A stretch of DNA of 64,000 nucleotides from Fodinicurvata fenggangensis DSM 21160 (GTDB lineage Bacteria > Pseudomonadota > Alphaproteobacteria > Kiloniellales > DSM-21159), in assembly GCF_000686045.1 (NCBI RefSeq), contig NZ_JMLV01000002.1:186001-250000 (forward strand), read 5' to 3'. A program made the translations under genes and the position numbers. The notes under the pieces were generated by a model that saw only the letters and a list, made by a program, of their open reading frames with translations, searched no databases and had not been told where the DNA came from. Shown in pieces: positions 34,563-43,157 of the stretch (position 1 is its first letter; each line of letters opens with the position of its first letter).

Positions 34563-35507
34563 ATGGAGCCTCTCATCGGCCTGTCCTCGTCCGGAAACGG
34601 GTCACAGGAGCAAGCCGGCGCAGCCGGAGACCTGATCAAGGAATCGAACCTGCAATCCTTCCGCGCCGACGTCATCGACGCTTCTATGCAGCAGCCCGTC
34701 CTGGTTGATTTCTGGGCCGAATGGTGCGGCCCCTGCAAGCAATTGGGTCCGGCGCTGGAGAAGGTGGTGAAGGAAGCGCGTGGGACCGTGAAGCTGGTCA
34801 AGATCGACGTGGACCAGAACCAGGAGCTTGCGCAGCAACTGCGCATCCAGTCCCTGCCCACGGTCTATGCCTTCTATCAAGGCCAGCCCATCGACGGTTT
34901 CCAGGGCGCGCTGCCCGAAAGCCAGCTCAAGGAATTCATCACGCGCGTGACCGAGGCCGCAGGCGTATCCGCACCCGGGGCCACGACCGAGGAATTGCTG
35001 CAGCAGGCGGAAGCCCAACGCAAGGACGGGCAGGCTGAAGAAGCCATGCAGACCTATATCTCGATCCTGGAGCAGGAGTCCGAGAATGCAGCGGCCCTGG
35101 CCGGCCTGCTGCGCTGCCGGATCGACCTGGGTGACACGGAAGAAGTTGAACAGGCCCTGGAAGACCTGAACGAACCGCTGCGCAGCAGCCCCGAGATCCA
35201 GGCCGTGCATTCGGCCCTGGAGCTTGCGCGCGAAGCGGCCGAAAGCGGCGATGCCGCCGAGCTGGAAGCCCGCCTTCAGGCAAATCCCGACGATCACCAG
35301 GCCCGCTTTGATCTGGCACAGGCCCACTTCGCCCAGGGCCGAAAGGAGGCCGCGGCCGAGGCCCTTCTGGAAATCATCCGCCGCAAGAAGGACTGGAACG
35401 AGGATGCCGCGCGCCAGCAGCTGGTGAAGTACTTCGAGGCCTGGGGCCCCAGTGATCCCGTGACCCAGGATGCCCGCCGGCGCCTGTCGTCGCTGCTGTT
35501 CGCATGA
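34563..35507 (+). CDS. YbbN-type thioredoxin with TPR tail
   Basis: A 314-residue co-chaperone-like protein. Residues about 30-145 are a thioredoxin domain with intact active site WCGPCK (C55, C58). E. coli YbbN has lost this CxxC, whereas alphaproteobacterial versions usually keep it. Residues about 150-314 are helical TPR-like repeats (EELLQQAEAQRKDGQAEEAMQTYISILEQES, ARFDLAQAHFAQGRKEAAAEALLEI). It probably works as an oxidoreductase plus holdase with chaperones. RBS AAGGCGGAG. The stop overlaps the start of the LON-domain gene (ATGA), making the first pair of an operon that continues with Trm112 and DUF971 genes. Confidence 0.9.
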   Translation: MEPLIGLSSSGNGSQEQAGAAGDLIKESNLQSFRADVIDASMQQPVLVDFWAEWCGPCKQLGPALEKVVKEARGTVKLVKIDVDQNQELAQQLRIQSLPTVYAFYQGQPIDGFQGALPESQLKEFITRVTEAAGVSAPGATTEELLQQAEAQRKDGQAEEAMQTYISILEQESENAAALAGLLRCRIDLGDTEEVEQALEDLNEPLRSSPEIQAVHSALELAREAAESGDAAELEARLQANPDDHQARFDLAQAHFAQGRKEAAAEALLEIIRRKKDWNEDAARQQLVKYFEAWGPSDPVTQDARRRLSSLLFA

Positions 35508-36190
35508 CTCGGGACCCTTTCGGCCCCGGCTTTGCCGAGCTGCCGGACGAACTGCCCATCTTCCCCCTGCCCGGTGCCCTGTTGCTGCCGGGCGGGACCC
35601 TTCCGCTCAACATCTTCGAGCCGCGCTACCTTGCGATGCTGCGCGATGCCCTGGCCTGGCCGCGGCTGATCGGCATGATACAGCCCAAGCTGCCGTCCGG
35701 CCGTGAAGACGAGGATTCGGATGAGGACGTCGGTGCGGCCCCGCTCTATCAGATCGGCTGTGCCGGGCGCATCTCGGCCTTTCAGGAAAGTGGAGACGGC
35801 CGCTGCCAGATCACGCTGAGCGGGCTTGTGCGCTTTCGGGTTTCCGAGGAATTGCGAAGCCATGACGGCTACCGCCGCATCCGCCCCGACTGGTCGGCCT
35901 TCAAGGACGACTTCATCCCTCAAACCCTGCCGGAAAGCTTCGAGCGAGGACGCCTGCAGACGATACTGCAGGACTATTTCCAGCTGACCGGACTGTCCGC
36001 AGACTGGTCGTCCATCGAGTCTGCGCCGGGAGAACGCCTGGTGACCTCGCTGTCCATGATCTGTCCGTTCGACCCGCGCGAGAAGCAGGCCCTTCTCGAA
36101 GCACCGGACATGAACACGCGCGCGGAAACCCTGATCACGATCCTCGAGATGGCCGTGATGGAAGCGCGTGCAGGCACACAGCATCATTGA
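35504..36190 (+). CDS. LON peptidase substrate-binding domain protein
   Basis: A 228-residue protein consisting only of the N-terminal (LAN/ASCH-like) domain of Lon protease: [67 protein letters not shown], and a C-terminal helical bundle ([24 protein letters not shown]). No ATPase or protease domain. Coupled by ATGA to the preceding YbbN gene, a standard pairing in alphaproteobacteria that hints at a shared proteostasis role (inference). Confidence 0.9.
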   Translation: MTRDPFGPGFAELPDELPIFPLPGALLLPGGTLPLNIFEPRYLAMLRDALAWPRLIGMIQPKLPSGREDEDSDEDVGAAPLYQIGCAGRISAFQESGDGRCQITLSGLVRFRVSEELRSHDGYRRIRPDWSAFKDDFIPQTLPESFERGRLQTILQDYFQLTGLSADWSSIESAPGERLVTSLSMICPFDPREKQALLEAPDMNTRAETLITILEMAVMEARAGTQHH

Positions 36191-36222
36191 GCCGTCAGGA
36201 TATCCCACGTGAGGATCGAGAG

Positions 36223-36426
36223 ATGAACAGCCCGTCCGACAGCCCATCGACCAGTTCCGTGGACCCCAAGCTACTGGAAATACTGGTTTGTCCCCTGACC
36301 AAGGGGCCGCTGGAATACGACCGCGAACGCAATGAACTGATCAGTCGTCAGGCCAAGCTGGCCTATCCGATTCGCGATGGCATTCCCATCATGCTGCCTG
36401 ACGAGGCACGCGCCCTCGACGACTGA
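36223..36426 (+). CDS. Trm112 family protein
   Basis: A 67-residue Trm112-like zinc-ribbon-type protein, in other organisms an activator of methyltransferases. The diagnostic core [19 protein letters not shown], then [18 protein letters not shown], is complete. Only one cysteine remains, so a zinc site is unlikely, as in other proteobacterial members. ATG 36223 is 33 bases after the LON-domain gene. A longer frame from a TTG at 36187 is not needed. Confidence 0.9.
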   Translation: MNSPSDSPSTSSVDPKLLEILVCPLTKGPLEYDRERNELISRQAKLAYPIRDGIPIMLPDEARALDD

Positions 36427-36453
36427 TAGCAAGGACCACGGGACAGAGCAGCC

Positions 36454-36837
36454 ATGGGCGAGCACGATATCAAGCACCACCCGTCCGAGATCCGCTACGT
36501 CTCGGAGGACAAGCGACTGGAAGTGACCTTCGAGGACGGCCGGCACTTCTCCCTGCCGGCGGAGCTCCTGCGGGTGGAGAGTCCTTCGGCAGAGGTCCAG
36601 GGACATGCCCCCAGTCAGAAACAGATCGTGCCCGGACGCAGGCATGTGGGCATACTCGCCATCGAGCCGGTGGGAAGCTATGCCGTGCGCATCAAGTTCG
36701 ACGACCTGCATGATACGGGCCTCTATTCCTGGGACTACCTCTACAAGCTCGGCGAACGCAGAGACGAACTCTGGCAGGAGTATCTGGACAACCTGGAAGC
36801 GCGGGGCCTGTCCCGCGATCCCCCCTCTCGCAGATAG
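36454..36837 (+). CDS. DUF971 (gamma-butyrobetaine hydroxylase N-terminal-like) protein
   Basis: A 127-residue DUF971 protein, the domain also found at the N-terminus of gamma-butyrobetaine hydroxylases and in iron-sulfur-related proteins. Core: LEVTFEDGRHFSLPAELLRVESPSAE, VGILAIEPVGSYAVRIKFDDLHDTGLYSWDYLYKLGE. It stands 27 bases after the Trm112 gene with its own ribosome site (GGGACAGAGCAGCC is weak). No catalytic His/Asp facial triad is present, so it is not a hydroxylase by itself. Role unknown. Confidence 0.88.
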   Translation: MGEHDIKHHPSEIRYVSEDKRLEVTFEDGRHFSLPAELLRVESPSAEVQGHAPSQKQIVPGRRHVGILAIEPVGSYAVRIKFDDLHDTGLYSWDYLYKLGERRDELWQEYLDNLEARGLSRDPPSRR

Positions 36838-36922
36838 CCGCCACTTCAAGGCAAACTAAAATAATTGCAATAGCTTCCCTATAGTTTAGCCTATTGGTTG
36901 ATGCTGCCAACGGGGAGGTGAC

Positions 36923-37429
36923 ATGGCCGTGGATGCGAAGGCCTATGGCTTCCAGGAAGATGCCAGCGAGGCCGTACGCCATCTCTCCGCTCACCTGGAC
37001 AGTCTGCGCGACGGTCGCACCATGCCGCCAAAATCGAAGCTCTTTCCCGAGGAGTTACCGCCCTCGCTCTTGCCCGGCCTCTTCGTGGTTCAGGTACTCG
37101 GCGACGAAGGGCCTGGCTCGACTGGACCCTGGCAACTCCGCTATCGCCTGGTAGGAACGCACATCGTGGACGCAAGCGGGATCGACTGGACCGGACAGGA
37201 ACTGGGCCCGGCCTTGCTGGAAAACCGCTGGCAGAGCTATCGCGAGGCCTACGAAGCGCCATTGCGGACACGCCAGCCCACCTGCCATCGCCATGACTTC
37301 CGCAACTTCTCGGAGGGGCGCAGCTATTCCAGCCGGCGCTATCTGTTTCCCCTATGCGACAGCCAGGAGCGGATTACCCTGCTGGTGGGCTTTTTCGTCA
37401 TCGAATCCGGAGCCTGGCGTTTCGGCTGA
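36923..37429 (+). CDS. PAS domain-containing protein (PAS_5 type)
   Basis: A 168-residue stand-alone PAS-type protein without an output domain. The recognisable stretch is LRYRLVGTHIVDASGIDWTGQELGPALLENRW, which in this family forms the sensor core, followed by a beta-rich end (YSSRRYLFPLCDSQERITLLVGFFVI). RBS GGGGAGG is strong. The 85 bases upstream are AT-rich and contain TATAGT near 36883, a possible -10, so the gene may have its own promoter. Ligand unknown. Confidence 0.78.
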   Translation: MAVDAKAYGFQEDASEAVRHLSAHLDSLRDGRTMPPKSKLFPEELPPSLLPGLFVVQVLGDEGPGSTGPWQLRYRLVGTHIVDASGIDWTGQELGPALLENRWQSYREAYEAPLRTRQPTCHRHDFRNFSEGRSYSSRRYLFPLCDSQERITLLVGFFVIESGAWRFG

Positions 37430-37450
37430 CAGTCTTGCCGTAACACCGGC

Positions 37451-38743
37451 TCACAAAGGTTCGCCTCGCGTCAGCCGGGGCAGATCCCCGACCAGGCCCA
37501 TGGCATGGCGCATGAAGAAACGCTTGAGTCCTGGCGTACGCTCCACGGCAGCGAAACCCAGGTCCCGCGCCAGGCGAACCGGAGGAATATCATTGGAGAA
37601 CAGCCGGTTCAGGCCATCGGTGATCCCGGCCAGCATCATGTTGTCGAAACGCCGCCAGCGTTCATAGCGCTCCAGCACCGCGTCGGCCCCGATGTCCAGC
37701 CCAAGACGCCGGGTGTCGACGATGCATTCCGCCAGGGCCGCCACGTCCCGCAGGCCCAGGTTGAACCCCTGCCCCGCAATGGGATGGATCACATGCGCGG
37801 CATCGCCCAGCAAGGCGAGTCGGGTGTCGTGATAGCGCTGGGCATGCAGCAGGGACAACGGATAGGACCACCGCGGCCCCTCCACGGAAAACTGCCCCAG
37901 GGTGTCACCGAAACGCCGCTGCACCTCCCAGGCGAAATCCTTCGGCGCAAGAGCCATCATGCGCTCGGCCAGTTCGGGTCGCTCGGTCCAGACCAGGGAC
38001 GAACGATGTCGCCCGGCGTCATCATCGCGCAGGGGCAACACCGCGAAGGGCCCGGACGGCAGGAAATGTTCGTGAGCCACCCCATGATGCGGACGCTCAT
38101 GTTCCAGGGTACAGACCAGCCCATGCTGCCGGTACTGCCAAGTCCGGACGGGAATCCCCGCAGCCCGGCGCAGGGGCGAGTTGCGTCCCTCCGCCGCCAC
38201 GACCAGGGCAGCACGAATTTCAACACCGCTGTCCAGAATCACCCGCGCTCCATTCGCATCACGCTGACTGTCGACCACCAGGTCGGGCGCATGCAGGCGA
38301 AACGTCTTCCGGCTGGAAAGCAACTGGTGCAGACCTCTGCGCAGATCGCGATTCTCCACGATGTGTCCCAGGGGTCCAAGGCCCAGCTCCTCGGAATCGT
38401 AATGCAGGAAGAAGGGCGAGGCCCGCCGCTCGATTCGCCCATCGGAAACGCGGATTTCCTCGATCGCTTCGGCTTTGTCTGCCACCAGCGACCAGAGTCC
38501 GATTCCCTCCAGAATATGTCGTGAACCGGCCGCAATGGCGGACGCACGCCCGTCGAACGGCGCCGAAAGCACCTTTCGTGGCTCCTGGGCATCGACCACT
38601 TCCACCGACAGGCCGGCACCGGATAATGCGGCAGCCAGCGTCAGGCCGACCAGCCCGCCGCCCGAAATCACGACATCGCAAGAGCGCTCTGCGGGCGCTT
38701 GCGTGCTCTTTTCCTCCCGAGAGGACGTGGTCTGCTTGCTCAT
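37451..38743 (-). CDS. UbiH/UbiF/VisC/COQ6 family FAD hydroxylase
   Basis: A 430-residue flavin monooxygenase of the ubiquinone-biosynthesis hydroxylase group. The N-terminal FAD fold is CDVVISGGGLVGLTLAAALSGAG (residues about 23-46), the middle has the DG motif region (ALVVAAEGRNSPLRRAAGI), and the C-terminal FAD block is RLALLGDAAHVIHPIAGQGFNLGLRD. It hydroxylates the quinone ring; which of UbiH, UbiF, UbiI or the broader UbiL/UbiM classes it is cannot be decided from sequence. It is convergent with the PAS gene and divergent from glnK, with 302 noncoding bases between. Confidence 0.9.
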   Translation of the reverse strand: MSKQTTSSREEKSTQAPAERSCDVVISGGGLVGLTLAAALSGAGLSVEVVDAQEPRKVLSAPFDGRASAIAAGSRHILEGIGLWSLVADKAEAIEEIRVSDGRIERRASPFFLHYDSEELGLGPLGHIVENRDLRRGLHQLLSSRKTFRLHAPDLVVDSQRDANGARVILDSGVEIRAALVVAAEGRNSPLRRAAGIPVRTWQYRQHGLVCTLEHERPHHGVAHEHFLPSGPFAVLPLRDDDAGRHRSSLVWTERPELAERMMALAPKDFAWEVQRRFGDTLGQFSVEGPRWSYPLSLLHAQRYHDTRLALLGDAAHVIHPIAGQGFNLGLRDVAALAECIVDTRRLGLDIGADAVLERYERWRRFDNMMLAGITDGLNRLFSNDIPPVRLARDLGFAAVERTPGLKRFFMRHAMGLVGDLPRLTRGEPL

Positions 38744-39384
<641 letters not shown>

Positions 39385-39394
39385 GAGAACGCGC

Positions 39395-40759
39395 ATGACG
39401 AAACTGCGCCAGATTTCAACGGGCGCCGCCGTGCTTGCGGTCGGCAGTCTGCTCACCACCACCGCCTTTGCCCAGGACGAGGCCGTCGGGGTCTCGGGCG
39501 AGGTCGGTTTCATCCTGAACACCTTCCTCTTTCTCATCTGCGGCGCCTTCGTGATGTGGATGGCGGCCGGCTTTTCCATGCTGGAATCCGGCCTGGTCCG
39601 CAGCAAGAACACCGCCGCCATCTGCCTCAAGAACATCACGCTCTACTCCATCGCCGGCATCATGTACTACCTGATCGGCTACAACCTGATGTACGTGGAT
39701 GTCGGCAGCTGGATCGGCTCCATCAGCCTGCTCTACAACCCCAGCGGTGCCGAAGCGGCGCTTGTTGGCGGCAGCGAGGATGCGGACGTCCTCAGCCAGG
39801 TGGTCGATGCCGGCTATTCGGTCATGTCCGACTGGTTCTTCCAGATGGTCTTCGTGGCCACCGCGGCCTCCATCGTGTCGGGCACGCTGGCGGAGCGCAT
39901 CAAGTTCGCGCCCTTCATGATCTTCGTGGTGATCCTGACCGGCTTCCTCTATCCGATCCAGGGCGCCTGGACCTGGGGCGCTGGCTGGCTGACCGAAATG
40001 GGCTTCTCGGACTATGCCGGCTCGACCATCGTCCACTCCGTGGGCGGCTGGGCCGCGCTGACCGGGGCCATCATCCTGGGGGCACGCAAGGGCAAGTTCG
40101 GCGCCGATGGCAAGGTCAATCCGATCCCCGGCGCAAACCTGCCGCTGGCAACCCTGGGCACCTTCATCCTGTGGCTCGGCTGGTTCGGCTTCAACGGCGG
40201 CTCGGTCCTGGCCATGGACTCGGCCGCGGCCGTCACCGAGATGTCGCTGGTCTTCGCCAACACCAACCTGGCCGCGGCCGGCGGTGTGGTGATGGCAGTG
40301 ATCCTGACCGGCATCATCTACAAGAAGATCGACCTGACCATGGCGCTCAACGGTGCACTCGCCGGCCTGGTCTCCATCACGGCAGGCCCGGATGTCGCCA
40401 GCCCGCTTCTGGCCATCATCATCGGCGCCATCGGCGGCATCATCGTGATCGTCACCGTGCCGCTGCTCGACAAGCTGAAGATCGACGACGTGGTCGGCGC
40501 CATTCCCGTGCACCTCTTCGCCGGAATCTGGGGCACGCTGGCCGTGGGCATTTTCGGTGGCGGCGACCTGGTGGTCCAGTTCATCGGCATCGTGGCCATC
40601 GGCGCCTTCATGGTGGTCACATCGGCCATCGTCTGGCTGGTCCTCAAGGCCATCATGGGCCTGCGCCTCAGCGAAGAGGAAGAGATGTCTGGCCTGGACC
40701 AGACGGAACTGGGGCTCGAGGCCTATCCCGAGTTCGCCCAGGGCTCCAAGACGGTCTGA
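39395..40759 (+). CDS. amtB: Ammonium transporter
   Basis: A 454-residue ammonium channel of the Amt/MEP family. A cleavable signal peptide (LRQISTGAAVLAVGSLLTTTAFAQ) is followed by eleven membrane spans. Recognisable blocks: FMLMWMAAGFSMLESGLVRSKN-type segment (here AFVMWMAAGFSMLESG), FAPFMIFVVILTGFLYPIQGAWTWG, STIVHSVGGWAALTGA with one of the pore His residues, WLGWFGFNGGS, and IPVHLFAGIWGTLAVG with the second. Ten bases after glnK with RBS TTAGGAG. Ends before a strong terminator. Confidence 0.96.
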   Translation: MTKLRQISTGAAVLAVGSLLTTTAFAQDEAVGVSGEVGFILNTFLFLICGAFVMWMAAGFSMLESGLVRSKNTAAICLKNITLYSIAGIMYYLIGYNLMYVDVGSWIGSISLLYNPSGAEAALVGGSEDADVLSQVVDAGYSVMSDWFFQMVFVATAASIVSGTLAERIKFAPFMIFVVILTGFLYPIQGAWTWGAGWLTEMGFSDYAGSTIVHSVGGWAALTGAIILGARKGKFGADGKVNPIPGANLPLATLGTFILWLGWFGFNGGSVLAMDSAAAVTEMSLVFANTNLAAAGGVVMAVILTGIIYKKIDLTMALNGALAGLVSITAGPDVASPLLAIIIGAIGGIIVIVTVPLLDKLKIDDVVGAIPVHLFAGIWGTLAVGIFGGGDLVVQFIGIVAIGAFMVVTSAIVWLVLKAIMGLRLSEEEEMSGLDQTELGLEAYPEFAQGSKTV

Positions 40760-40848
40760 GAACCAACGAAACGAGGCTTTTACGGGAGACACAACAACAA
40801 GAGAACAGATCATCACAGTCAGCAACGGCGTCCTCCGCCGAAACTCGA

Positions 40849-40877
40849 GCCCGGCCCCTGTGGCCGGGCCTTTTTTT
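40849..40877 (+). terminator. Rho-independent terminator of glnK-amtB
   Basis: GCCCGGCC (40849-40856), loop of five, GGCCGGGC (40862-40869), then C and seven T (40871-40877). Eight GC pairs with a clean T-tract 90 bases after the amtB stop. The IS-like element begins within seven bases of the T-tract. Confidence 0.92.
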
Positions 40878-40883
40878 GGCGAT

Positions 40884-40901
40884 TGTATATTTGACAAACC
40901 C
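40884..40901 (+). repeat. Left terminal inverted repeat of the IS-like element
   Basis: TGTATATTTGACAAACCC; 16 of 18 bases match the reverse complement of the right end. Confidence 0.8.
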
Positions 40902-40926
40902 GCATGTCGGGATTTAGTGTCCCAAT

Positions 40927-41553
40927 GTGTTTGAAGCAATCAAAACATACCTCCTTGAGGAGTTGGACGTGCTGACCGGCGCGCCCGTTACATTCACGCT
41001 GGCGTGTTTGCTTATTGTTGGGCTTGTGTGGGTGGCAATGCGATGGCGATACGGTGGCGTAGTGGAAACCCTTGAAGCTAGGCTGGTAGGTCGTGACGAC
41101 AAAATTAAGGACTATCAAGAAAAGCTGGAGGGAGCATCACCGGACGAAGCAAAGGCACGGATTGACGCCCTAGAGTCACGGCTTCAACGGCTTGAGCCAC
41201 GCCGTATAGAGCAAGAGGAATGCGATACAGCGCGGGAAATACTGTCTAAATTCTCGGGTGCTGTAGCGGTAACTCAAGACATGCAAAGCCCAGATGCGCG
41301 CCCGCTATCCATCACCTTAGCCGGAATTTTTCAGTCTGCTGGATGGGATGTAAGCTCGCCTGCCGTTCTAGGTCCGGCCAACCCTCCCGTTGAAGGCATC
41401 GCAGTAACGATCCACGACCTCAATAACCCGTCTGACCGGGATAGAGCGATTTTTGAGGCGATGGACGCAATTGGTCACCCCTACGGTAGGAGGGGCGGGC
41501 TAAATAGTCGTGAACAACTTGATGCGGAGATTCTAGTCACATCTCAAGTCTGA
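40927..41553 (+). CDS. Hypothetical membrane coiled-coil protein, IS passenger
   Basis: A 208-residue protein of unknown function. One membrane span at residues about 22-42 (VTFTLACLLIVGLVWVAM), then a charged coiled coil at about 50-98 (VETLEARLVGRDDKIKDYQE and onwards), then a compact alpha/beta-looking domain at about 110-205 with RPLSITLAGIFQSAGWDVSS, VEGIAVTIHDLNNPSDRDRAI and GGLNSREQLDAEILV. The start is GTG 40927; an overlapping ATG at 40925 is out of frame. Codon use is AT-richer than in the neighbours. It lies wholly inside the matching IS ends, transcribed against the transposase. The tail overlaps the small minus-strand frame by ten bases. A membrane-anchored sensor or defence-like protein is conceivable but nothing shows this. 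Confidence 0.7.
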   Translation: MFEAIKTYLLEELDVLTGAPVTFTLACLLIVGLVWVAMRWRYGGVVETLEARLVGRDDKIKDYQEKLEGASPDEAKARIDALESRLQRLEPRRIEQEECDTAREILSKFSGAVAVTQDMQSPDARPLSITLAGIFQSAGWDVSSPAVLGPANPPVEGIAVTIHDLNNPSDRDRAIFEAMDAIGHPYGRRGGLNSREQLDAEILVTSQV

Positions 41554-41702
41554 GTGCCGCCCTGCTTTTCCTTTTTGCTACCCTCCGGCTTCTGCCTCAC
41601 CAGCTTTTTGAGCCGCTCCTCAAACCGCTCTTCGTCGTCGTCCGTCTCCAGCTTGCGGGCGGCGGCTTTGAACTTGTCGAGTTGGGATTTTTTATCCGTC
41701 AT
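41544..41702 (-). CDS. Small charged ORF coupled to the transposase fragment
   Basis: A 52-codon frame (begins MTDKKSQLDKFKAAARKLET, continues with DDDEERFEERLKKLV and a basic tail). It is very charged and helix-forming, without hydrophobic core. Its ATG overlaps the stop of the transposase fragment (ATGA). Small ORFs of this kind follow ISXO2-type transposases in alphaproteobacteria, to my recollection, so it is probably an accessory IS gene and not chance. It is too short for many gene callers. Function unknown. Confidence 0.55.
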   Translation of the reverse strand: MTDKKSQLDKFKAAARKLETDDDEERFEERLKKLVRQKPEGSKKEKQGGTQT

Positions 41703-42262
41703 GTCTTTTCGCCAGTCGATAGTGGGCCTTTGGATCTCGCTCTTTGGTGGAATAGAAATCCAGAATGCCCCTTCGCTCCCTTGGCCTTCTTCTGCTTGGT
41801 GCCGATAAAAGTTTTATCGACCTCGACCACCCCGCCGCCATTGCCGAAGTTCACGGCGTCATCGCTGCGCATAGCTTCGCGGATTCGGTGAGACATGAAC
41901 CATGCGCTCTTGTGTGTTATTTCCAAAACACGGTGAAGCTGGTGGCTGCTGATGCCCTTCTTGCTGGACACCATCAGGTGTATGGCTTGCAGCCACTTGT
42001 GCAGCGGAATGTGGCTTTCTTCAAAGATCGTGCCGATGCGCACGGTGAACTGCTTGCGGCACTCTGCACATTTCTTGAGACCGTGGCGCTCAACGCCTTT
42101 CGGGTTCTTCTTTGACGGTTTAGAGCGAACACCTTTCAGTTTGTAGAACTTGCCGCAATTTCCGCAGTGCGGGCAGACCGGACCACCGGGCCAGATGATG
42201 CTTTCGACATGCGCAAAGGCTGCGGCTTCGTCGTGCATGTAGGGCTTGGACAGAACGGACAT
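41699..42262 (-). pseudogene. IS1595-family (ISXO2-like) transposase, C-terminally truncated
   Basis: 187 codons. The N-terminal zinc ribbon CPHCGNCGKFYKL ... CAECRKQFTVRIGTIFEESHIPLHKW is typical of ISXO2-like transposases, followed by the helical KGISSHQLHRVLEITHKSAWFMSHRIREAM block and the first catalytic aspartate in VVEVDKTFIG. About 15 residues later the family similarity stops, and the frame ends with an unrelated tail (FLFHQRARSKGPLSTGEKT). The remaining catalytic D, N and K positions are missing, which implies an internal deletion of roughly 120 or more codons reaching the 3' end of the gene. Thus inactive on its own. Confidence 0.85.
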
Positions 42263-42305
42263 GGCAGGCTCCTATCTCTATTTCCTAGATATAGGATTCC
42301 GGATT

Positions 42306-42323
42306 GGGTTTGTAAAGTATACA
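42306..42323 (-). repeat. Right terminal inverted repeat of the IS-like element
   Basis: Reverse complement TGTATACTTTACAAACCC; 16 of 18 bases match the left end, mismatches at positions 7 and 10. Confidence 0.8.
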
Positions 42324-42344
42324 GTTTCCTTTTTTAAACAAGTT

Positions 42345-43157
42345 TCAGGCCTGTGCCGGCAGGATCACGGGCGGCGCGCCCGGCTGGCCGGGCAGCAGGT
42401 CCACCGGCGTCTCGTAGACTGCGCTCAGCAGGTCAGCCTCCAGCACCCCTTCGGGCCTGCCCTGTCGCACCAGATGGCCGCCGTGGCCGTTCTGGCCGGG
42501 CGCCAGCAGGGCCAGGCGGTCGGCATTGCGGGCCGCCAGGTTCAGGTCGTGCAGCACGGCCAGTACACCGAAACCGCGCGCTGCGAGCCGCCGCGCCACC
42601 ACCATGACCGTCTGCTGGTGGCGCAGGTCCAGGCTGCTGGTGGGCTCGTCCAGCAGAAGATATCGAGTCTGCGTGGCTTCGGGCTCACCGGACGACTCCG
42701 GCCAGATCTGAGCCAGCACCCGGGCCAGCTCCACCCGCTGACGCTCGCCGCCGGAGAGCTCCGTGTAGCGGCGCTCCGCCAACGGCAGAACCTCCGCCAA
42801 AGCCATCGCCTCCTCGGCCACCTGCCGGTCGCGGGCAGGTCCCGTGCGGTGCGGAGAGCGCCCCAGACAGACCACTTCGCGCACCGTGAAGGGGAAATTC
42901 AGCAGGCTGCTCTGGGGCAGCACCGCGCGGCGGCAGGCCAGGGTCCTGGGATCGTGACGATCCAGCGCCTGCCCGTCCAGGCGCACTCTGCCCGAGGTCG
43001 GGGTCAGGCTGCCCGCCATCAGGCGCAGCAGGCTGGATTTGCCGGCCCCGTTGGGCCCGACCAGGGCCAGGAACTCGCCCGCTCCCACCGCCAGGTCCAC
43101 CGCCTCCAGGATTGGGCGGCCTCGCAGATGCAGGGTGACGGAGTCGGCGCTCAGCAT
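42345..43157 (-). CDS. hmuV: Haem ABC transporter ATP-binding protein
   Basis: A 270-residue ABC ATPase of the haem/iron-siderophore type. Walker A is GPNGAGKSSLLRLMAG (near residue 36), the signature YTELSGGERQRVELARVLAQI, Walker B YLLLDEPTSSLDLRHQ, and the switch His in VLAVLHDLNLAARNADRLALL. It overlaps the permease gene by seven bases, so it is the last gene of the hmuRSTUV-like operon. It drives import of haem across the inner membrane from the periplasmic binding protein. Confidence 0.95.
   Translation of the reverse strand: MLSADSVTLHLRGRPILEAVDLAVGAGEFLALVGPNGAGKSSLLRLMAGSLTPTSGRVRLDGQALDRHDPRTLACRRAVLPQSSLLNFPFTVREVVCLGRSPHRTGPARDRQVAEEAMALAEVLPLAERRYTELSGGERQRVELARVLAQIWPESSGEPEATQTRYLLLDEPTSSLDLRHQQTVMVVARRLAARGFGVLAVLHDLNLAARNADRLALLAPGQNGHGGHLVRQGRPEGVLEADLLSAVYETPVDLLPGQPGAPPVILPAQA

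Larger units (their letters stand above)
40884..42323. mobile_element. IS1595-like element, transposase truncated, with passenger gene
   Basis: A 1440-base segment bounded by matching ends: 40884-40901 and the reverse complement of 42306-42323 agree at 16 of 18 positions (TGTATAxTTxACAAACCC). Inside are a passenger gene on the plus strand (208 aa), a 52-codon frame on the minus strand and an ISXO2/IS1595-type transposase fragment on the minus strand. Base composition is plainly lower in GC than the flanking amtB and hmu genes. A transposase of this family normally runs to about 300 residues; here it stops at 187, after only the first catalytic Asp, so the element is not autonomous. An 8-base CCTTTTTT occurs just outside both ends (40869-40876, 42328-42335), but spacing to the ends is unequal, so it is not claimed as a target duplication. 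Confidence 0.8.
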
